Below, one piece after another: positions 52,701 to 59,140 of a DNA stretch of 64,000 nucleotides. The number at the start of each line of letters is the position of its first letter. The stretch's first letter is position 1. Source of the stretch: Porites lobata (taxonomy: Eukaryota > Cnidaria > Anthozoa > Scleractinia > Poritidae); contig CALNXK010000046.1 of the NCBI GenBank assembly GCA_942486035.1, positions 2,965,001 through 3,029,000 on the forward strand. Direction: 5' to 3'. Position numbers and translations under genes: made by a program. The notes beneath the pieces were generated by a model. That model was not told the origin of the DNA. It worked only from the letters and a program-made list of their open reading frames with translations, and made no database searches.

Positions 52701-55700
52701 TTGTCATGGTTACCTTCCAGGCTTACTTTCTCCTCTCAAAGTTTGTCCAGGCACCTTCTTCATACCTATCTATTAACGATGGGTTTAATTTACGATAAAA
52801 GCGCTTGATAGTTTTTTCCCCTATATTCCTTCCATGTGGCCTGGTTCTTGTTATGTACCTATTTTGCGTGGATGGCACACAAACAGAGCGACCCATTAAC
52901 TCGAAATTCCTTATCTAGCTGGCTGCTACTAAGCCTCTTGATATTTTTATTTTACATCTCGGACAAGTTTTAGGCGAGTAATTTAAAGTGGCTCTATTGG
53001 ACCTTTTAAGGGTGCAATACCTCTTAAAGTTTGTGCCTTAACTACTTCGCCTCTAACAAAGATACTGGAAAACAGTCACCACAGCTGTATTAGATAAAGG
53101 CCAAAACATGCCTTGGTCAGTTTTATATTGACATCGGGAGTTTGATGTCTAAACCAGCAAATTTTACTTGCGGTCGTATTTTCGTTCACGGTAACTTATA
53201 CCTACTAGCTGCCTCAATATTCTTTAAATTTCAACAGTTCCTCTTAGAACGTTGTCGAGATTTTCAGTGATTAATTTGCACTAAATTTGAATAATCGTTT
53301 TAACTGAAAAGGTTCTCTTTCAGGTTTGAAAGACATTGTACGTCACGTTCGAGAAGAACAAACACCACCTGCCTCGAAAAATGAAAACATTCATCTGAAA
53401 AATGGACGCATGCCGTCAATAGACGTCTCCAAAGTGTTCCGTTACTACTTTCCAGGGGAGTTCTCCATAATCATGACTTTCCGAGCCACGAAGATTACAA
53501 ACGTTTATCTCTTGGCGATGTATTCATATCGCAAAATTATGACTTTAGGGGTGCGATTGACCCCCAAAATGTTAAGTTTTGAAAGAAACTCTCTTTCCCT
53601 TAATCATCGCTGGTCTTTGGACTTTCCTGTTGAAACACGCAAGGGACAGTGGTACAGTTTAGGTATTAGTGTCCAGGAAAAAGAGGTCACGGTCTATTGG
53701 AACTGCGAGAAGATTGGAACCAGGAGCTTTCTCCAAAAGCTCTCATTTATTCCGGACTCACTTGGTAAAATTTACCTCGGAAAACCACTGCTGGTGTCCT
53801 CTATAGAAAGTTATGAGGTGAGCCCTTATTCACTTACAAATTCTCCAAACTGATCTCCATACATTCCCTGAAAGAATTAGTTGAGAGAATTTGATAAAAG
53901 ATCAAAGCATTTTCTCTGAGGTGATCATTTTATTAAATCTCATATCCTTTTCTTTTGATAAGGTATTGATATTGTAAGAGAAGAAAATTGATGTTGGTCC
54001 CTATTTTTGTGCAGGTCAAGACAGCGCGACAACTGTTTTGAAGTACAATGATCTCGAGTAAAGTGTAATTATGTGTTCATACATAGCATCAAAACAAAGA
54101 TCTTATTCATGAATGGCGCCCTAATATTCAATCTCATTCGCCTCTTTAGCTTCACAGAATGATGATGATAAAGTGAACTGCGCAATACAGTAAATACAGA
54201 CTAAGGAGGCCATGGGTTCGAATCCCGTTGAAGCCCCGAAATATCTTTTTCAGATTGAGTTGCAATTGGTTAAATTGTCATTAAAACTGTTTCGACGATA
54301 TCTTCATTTAAATTTGTATATTTCGCAGTTCATATCATCGTCTTCATTTTATGTTTCATCCGTTCACGCCGGGTAAAGTCATTTAATTATTTATTTTGAC
54401 TTCCCGATGCTACACAAGGTGCTTTCCGCGGATCAATTTAGGTGTCTAGGAAACTGCCCACCTACCCCTCCCCTAAGTCAACATTAACACTTACTTCTCA
54501 CTTAGGCCAAAAGGTTGGTTAGGGGAGGTGTAGGAGGGCTGTTTCCCGAAACCTAAATTGATCCCTTTCCGCGCCGATAACTTCATTTGATTAACATATA
54601 AACCTGTTTAGCGTACTTTTTATTAAGATATAAACCTTTTGACTAACATTTAAACCTGTTTAAAGTACTTTTTATATTATTTTGGTTTCTTAAATTTCTT
54701 GTTTGATTATTTGCTAGATTGATGTTAGTGAGATGTACTTTGTCCCAGACCCCGGTGCGTCTAAACAACAGTGTGATATTCCAGTTTTCAAACCAGTAAG
54801 TTAGTTTAACTTAACCGTCACTCTTTTTACCAGTAACCTGAGATAATTTTGCATAAAAATGAGTGTAAATGAATACCGACAACCTTATAACAAACGAATT
54901 CCAATCGAGTCAAGCGTGCGCGGGTTTTAGGTTGGTCCAGCGAATGGGCGAATGCGTGTAAGTTTTAATTTGTTACATGCCAGATTTCTATGTTTTGGAA
55001 TTTTGTGCTAATAATTCGACCTACAGTTGTGGTAAAGAGACTTAATGACGGTTCCAGGTGAAGTTTACGTAAGAGGACATTTTCCGTGATTTGTGGTGGA
55101 TCTGAAGAGTTTAACGATAGTTATAGATAAAGCGGTATTCAGAGAGGATAAACCTTAAATGGATAAATATCGTTGTGGTATGGACAGCCATGAACACACA
55201 GCTTTAAACAAATTCAAAAGGGCTTGTGTGGATTATCTCCCTTATTTGGCCTAAAAGGGGATGCGACGCTGAACAGGGTATGGTTTGAGGGCTCAGAGGC
55301 TTAAAAAGGGTAGGAGAACAGGCGCGCGTTCTACATGCCTGCTTATGCGTGGTAACAACATTTTTTCCTTGGAGAAATCTAATTATATCATTTTAAATTC
55401 CAAAATATATTTAATTCTCTATACGAAAGGAATGAAGGTCGTAAAAAATGGCCTTGTGTGGTAAATTGGGTCGCGAAATGCATGGATTTCGTGTTAAACA
55501 GCGTCAGTGTTTTAGGGCCTCAGCGGACACTTGCACCCAACCGAGCAAACTATAATACACTCTGTTAGGAACTTCTGTAGGATGATTTTGCTGATTGTTG
55601 ATTTGCAGAACCAACTTCCATTTGACGGCAGCGGAGAAGACGAGGAAGGATCCGCCGGTGGTGGTACGCCAAATATTGTTGACCATCCTCAAAATGAAGG

Positions 55701-58700
55701 TTTGTTCCGGGAAAATCGTTGATCTCTCTTCGCGGTGACCATGGTGGTTTAGGGATAAATTTGGAGAAAGTGATGCCTGATTCCTAGCAGAGTCGAGTAT
55801 CGTAAAGGTTTTTATTACGCCCTGATTTCCCACTCCGGTGTTTGAAAACTTATGCATCGAAAGAAAAACATTCAAAGTATACATTACATTTCTTGATCTT
55901 TTTACTTATCGTCTCTTTCACTTCTAAGAATGTCCCAAATCATAGAAAATCTGTAAAACAAAGCAGCACGTGGAAGTACTGTTGGGTCTCACTTAAGGAT
56001 TTAATCCACAGTCTGAAAAGTTAGAACTAAATAGTAAACAATTCAAAGCGTGTGAAAGTACTCAGTCTGCTTAAAAGGTTTCATTTGAATGGTCCGCGCA
56101 TCACAACTTGAGGTTTTTGTCCTCAGAATTTTTAATTTTAACGTTGAAAAAAGTGAAAACCGTAAAACCTGGTTTCCGTAGATAATTGGCTCTAGATAGG
56201 GAAAGATTCAACTATCTGAGAATGGAAAATGAGAAAGGGACTAAAGAAGCACATGGCTTTGAATCAAATGCGTTGCCCATTTTTATGGAAATTAGCTTTA
56301 CTCGTGTTCGAGTGTTCCTATTGCTGTCCGTACTTATGATTGTCATAGGTTTTGTATTTAAGCCTGTGGTTCGAATAGTCGGGAAACCGTATATCCATGC
56401 TGTGACATTAAAAAACTAATTGATTGAATTGAATTGAATTCAATTGAAGATAGATTAAAGCAAACACTCGCAGGCACACGTGCAAGTGTACAATGTAAAA
56501 AAGAGAAATTATTTATAAGAATGCAATTCAGTTTTCTTACAAACATTAAACTAAAAAAGTTTAAAAAGGCATGTTTACAAAACAACACTTGAAGCGCTCA
56601 GTACGAATGCGTGGTAGTATGTAATCATGGCCACGTTGACGTAGTGATCGATCTGTACGTTTACTTGTTAGAAGATCTTTCAAACAACACTGAGTATCCG
56701 TAATTTTTCCCCATAGTTGTTTATCCCTATCTCGAATCACATCACTGAAGGATATGCACTTGTTAATATAAGCATATTTCGATGTTCGCTTACATAATTT
56801 ATCGATCTTAGAGAGATATTTACCCTCATAAGCGCACGCCCATACTTCAATTGCGCAGGTATTGATTGGTCACTTTCTATTTGCAGTTGAAATGTCGTGG
56901 ACTGAGTGGTCCAAATGCTCCCGTTCGTGCGGCAAGGGAACTAGAAAGCGAGTTATGATGTGTGACCTGGAATCTAGTTACACAGACGAGAACGGAATGC
57001 CCACCGATGAATGCCTTAAGGCTCTGCAGAATGAAGAAGTCAAGGAATGTTTTCTGACAATCTGTCCGGGTATGAACATGCTAGAATGCCTTTAATTCTT
57101 AAATCCACAAAGGACAATTTGAAAATACATACCTTTAATTATCTTGAGGTTTCATTTGTATAAACGGCTGAGCAAGGCGGAGCAAAGTGGTGTAGTTTGT
57201 GATGGCATTCACCTGCTTCACCTTCCACCTTTTTTGATCCGGGTAATGGGTTGAGTTTGTTCTTAGGGAACTTAACCAGCAACGTTTTTGAGCGATGCAC
57301 GTCAACCGGAAGTATGCCTTGACATCACCAAATTTGTATTGCTAAGTGTCCTTACTCTTATAGAGACGATTTGCCCAAACGTTTGTTCAAAATCACGGCT
57401 CAAGAGTGCATTAAGTCCACTTCCATTTGACGTGGGTCGCTCAAAAACTTCGCTGCTTAAACTCCCTGCTTCGTTTCACTGCTCCTAACCTGCGATCAGG
57501 CAGCGGAAGAGATATGAAGAGGACGTGATCGCAGGCTCCTCCCCTCCGAGATGTTTTCCTCGGATACTCTGGCTTTCCCTTTCCAACACTGGTTGATTCC
57601 AATCCTCTAGACTGCGAGCAGTCTCTTGTTTTTCTTTGCAAAGTTACTGCACGTGAAACCTAAGCACGCGAGCGGCGAAAAACGAGGGCGTAAGCCCGAG
57701 AAGAAAAAATATGGTTTGCAATCGCGCTGGATGAGATAAGAACTAAGCTGATTTTAAGAGAAAAGGCGGACTGCAAGCAGTCTACCAATGCAATCCCGTT
57801 AAGAACTCATGAAAACTACAGGATGATTTCTTAAAAGCTCTTACGGGTGTTTTGTGTGTAGACAAATCACATTTACTCTTCCTACTTTCACTTTTTTCAC
57901 TCTAGCCCAGTGTGATCGACCATGTTTAAATGGAGGATTTTGTGCTAGCCGAAATCATTGTCAATGCCGTTCCGGTTTCCATGGTGACCAATGCGAGAAA
58001 GGTTAGGATGATTATTTTATTGAGTTTACGACTGTGTACTATTTACAATAAGATTCCGGAAAATCCGGTTGGAAAGTATTGTTCGGTTCGTTTCGGTGGG
58101 AAATTTTCGAGAGTAACGGAACGTCTGGAAAGGTAGTCCTGTTTTCCCGGTCGGAATATTTCAAACGGAAATACGTGTTCCGACTTTGATACCAGTTCCA
58201 GACTTTCGCGTCAGTCATTTTTAAAGTGAAAGTGGTAACCTGCGTAGCTGGAAGGATGATCGTGCCCGGGGTACTTTCGTAGCGGCGTAGCAGCCACGAG
58301 ACGAGAAGCGAGTGGCGACGCCACGTCCGCCGCCAAAAACTACAGCACTCGCCCGCTAATTTCGCCAACTAGGGAGGCCATGAAAGAGGCGTTATTCGAG
58401 AGTTTTTGCTATGAACCCATCACTGCCGTGCATACCATTTATGAAGTAAATTGATCTGCCTGGACAGTTCTGATTAATAGTAGAATTCTCTTAAGAGTCA
58501 AATGGTTCGGCCAACCGGTTTTTACTTATGGTAAGCTCTCGTAGTTAAAGCGAGCCAACAACAACAGCAACCAGGCGAATTACCGACTGTAAAAGATAGG
58601 CATACACAAAATGGTGCTATGGAAGGATGTCGAAATCTACTGATTAGAAAATTGTCTTCGAGAGAAAGCAAACAGAACTAACTAACCGTTTTAGTGAAAT

Positions 58701-59108
58701 GCAATGACATATTTTGTATGAATAAGATGTAATTTTTTTTTGGCAGTTGAATGCAAGATTCTGTGTCGTAACGGTGGAACTTGTGTTGGGCCGTATAAAT
58801 GTAGCTGCCCACCAGGATATGGAGGAACACAGTGTGAAAAAGGTACACTGCAATCTTTAGTTCTTAAAGATCTAAAGATACATTTTTTCCTTTTACCTTT
58901 ACCTAAATTATCCGCGTAACTGTGCTGGGTAAATAGGGGCAGATTTCCTCTTACCAGGGAGAAACGCCTAGTCTACCGCGTAGAACGCACATCGCCTTGG
59001 ACGCCGATTTTTCTAGCGATGGAGATCTCTAAACTAAAGCCGAATGCGAGCGTTGCGAAATGCAGTCGTATTCAGCAAACGAAAAGAATCTCGAGCGAAG
59101 GGCCAAAC

Positions 59109-59140
<32 letters not shown>

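Larger units (their letters stand above)
53818..54717 (+). other. Intron 3 (900 bp), largely transposon-derived
   Basis: Phase 0 intron, GTGAGC to TGCTAG. It consists of a reversed TTAA-type MITE, a tRNA-related SINE, a Mutator-like MITE and a short AT-rich tandem duplication at 54591-54679 (AAACCTGTTTA...GTACTTTTTAT twice). Few bases look like original intron. Confidence 0.8.
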
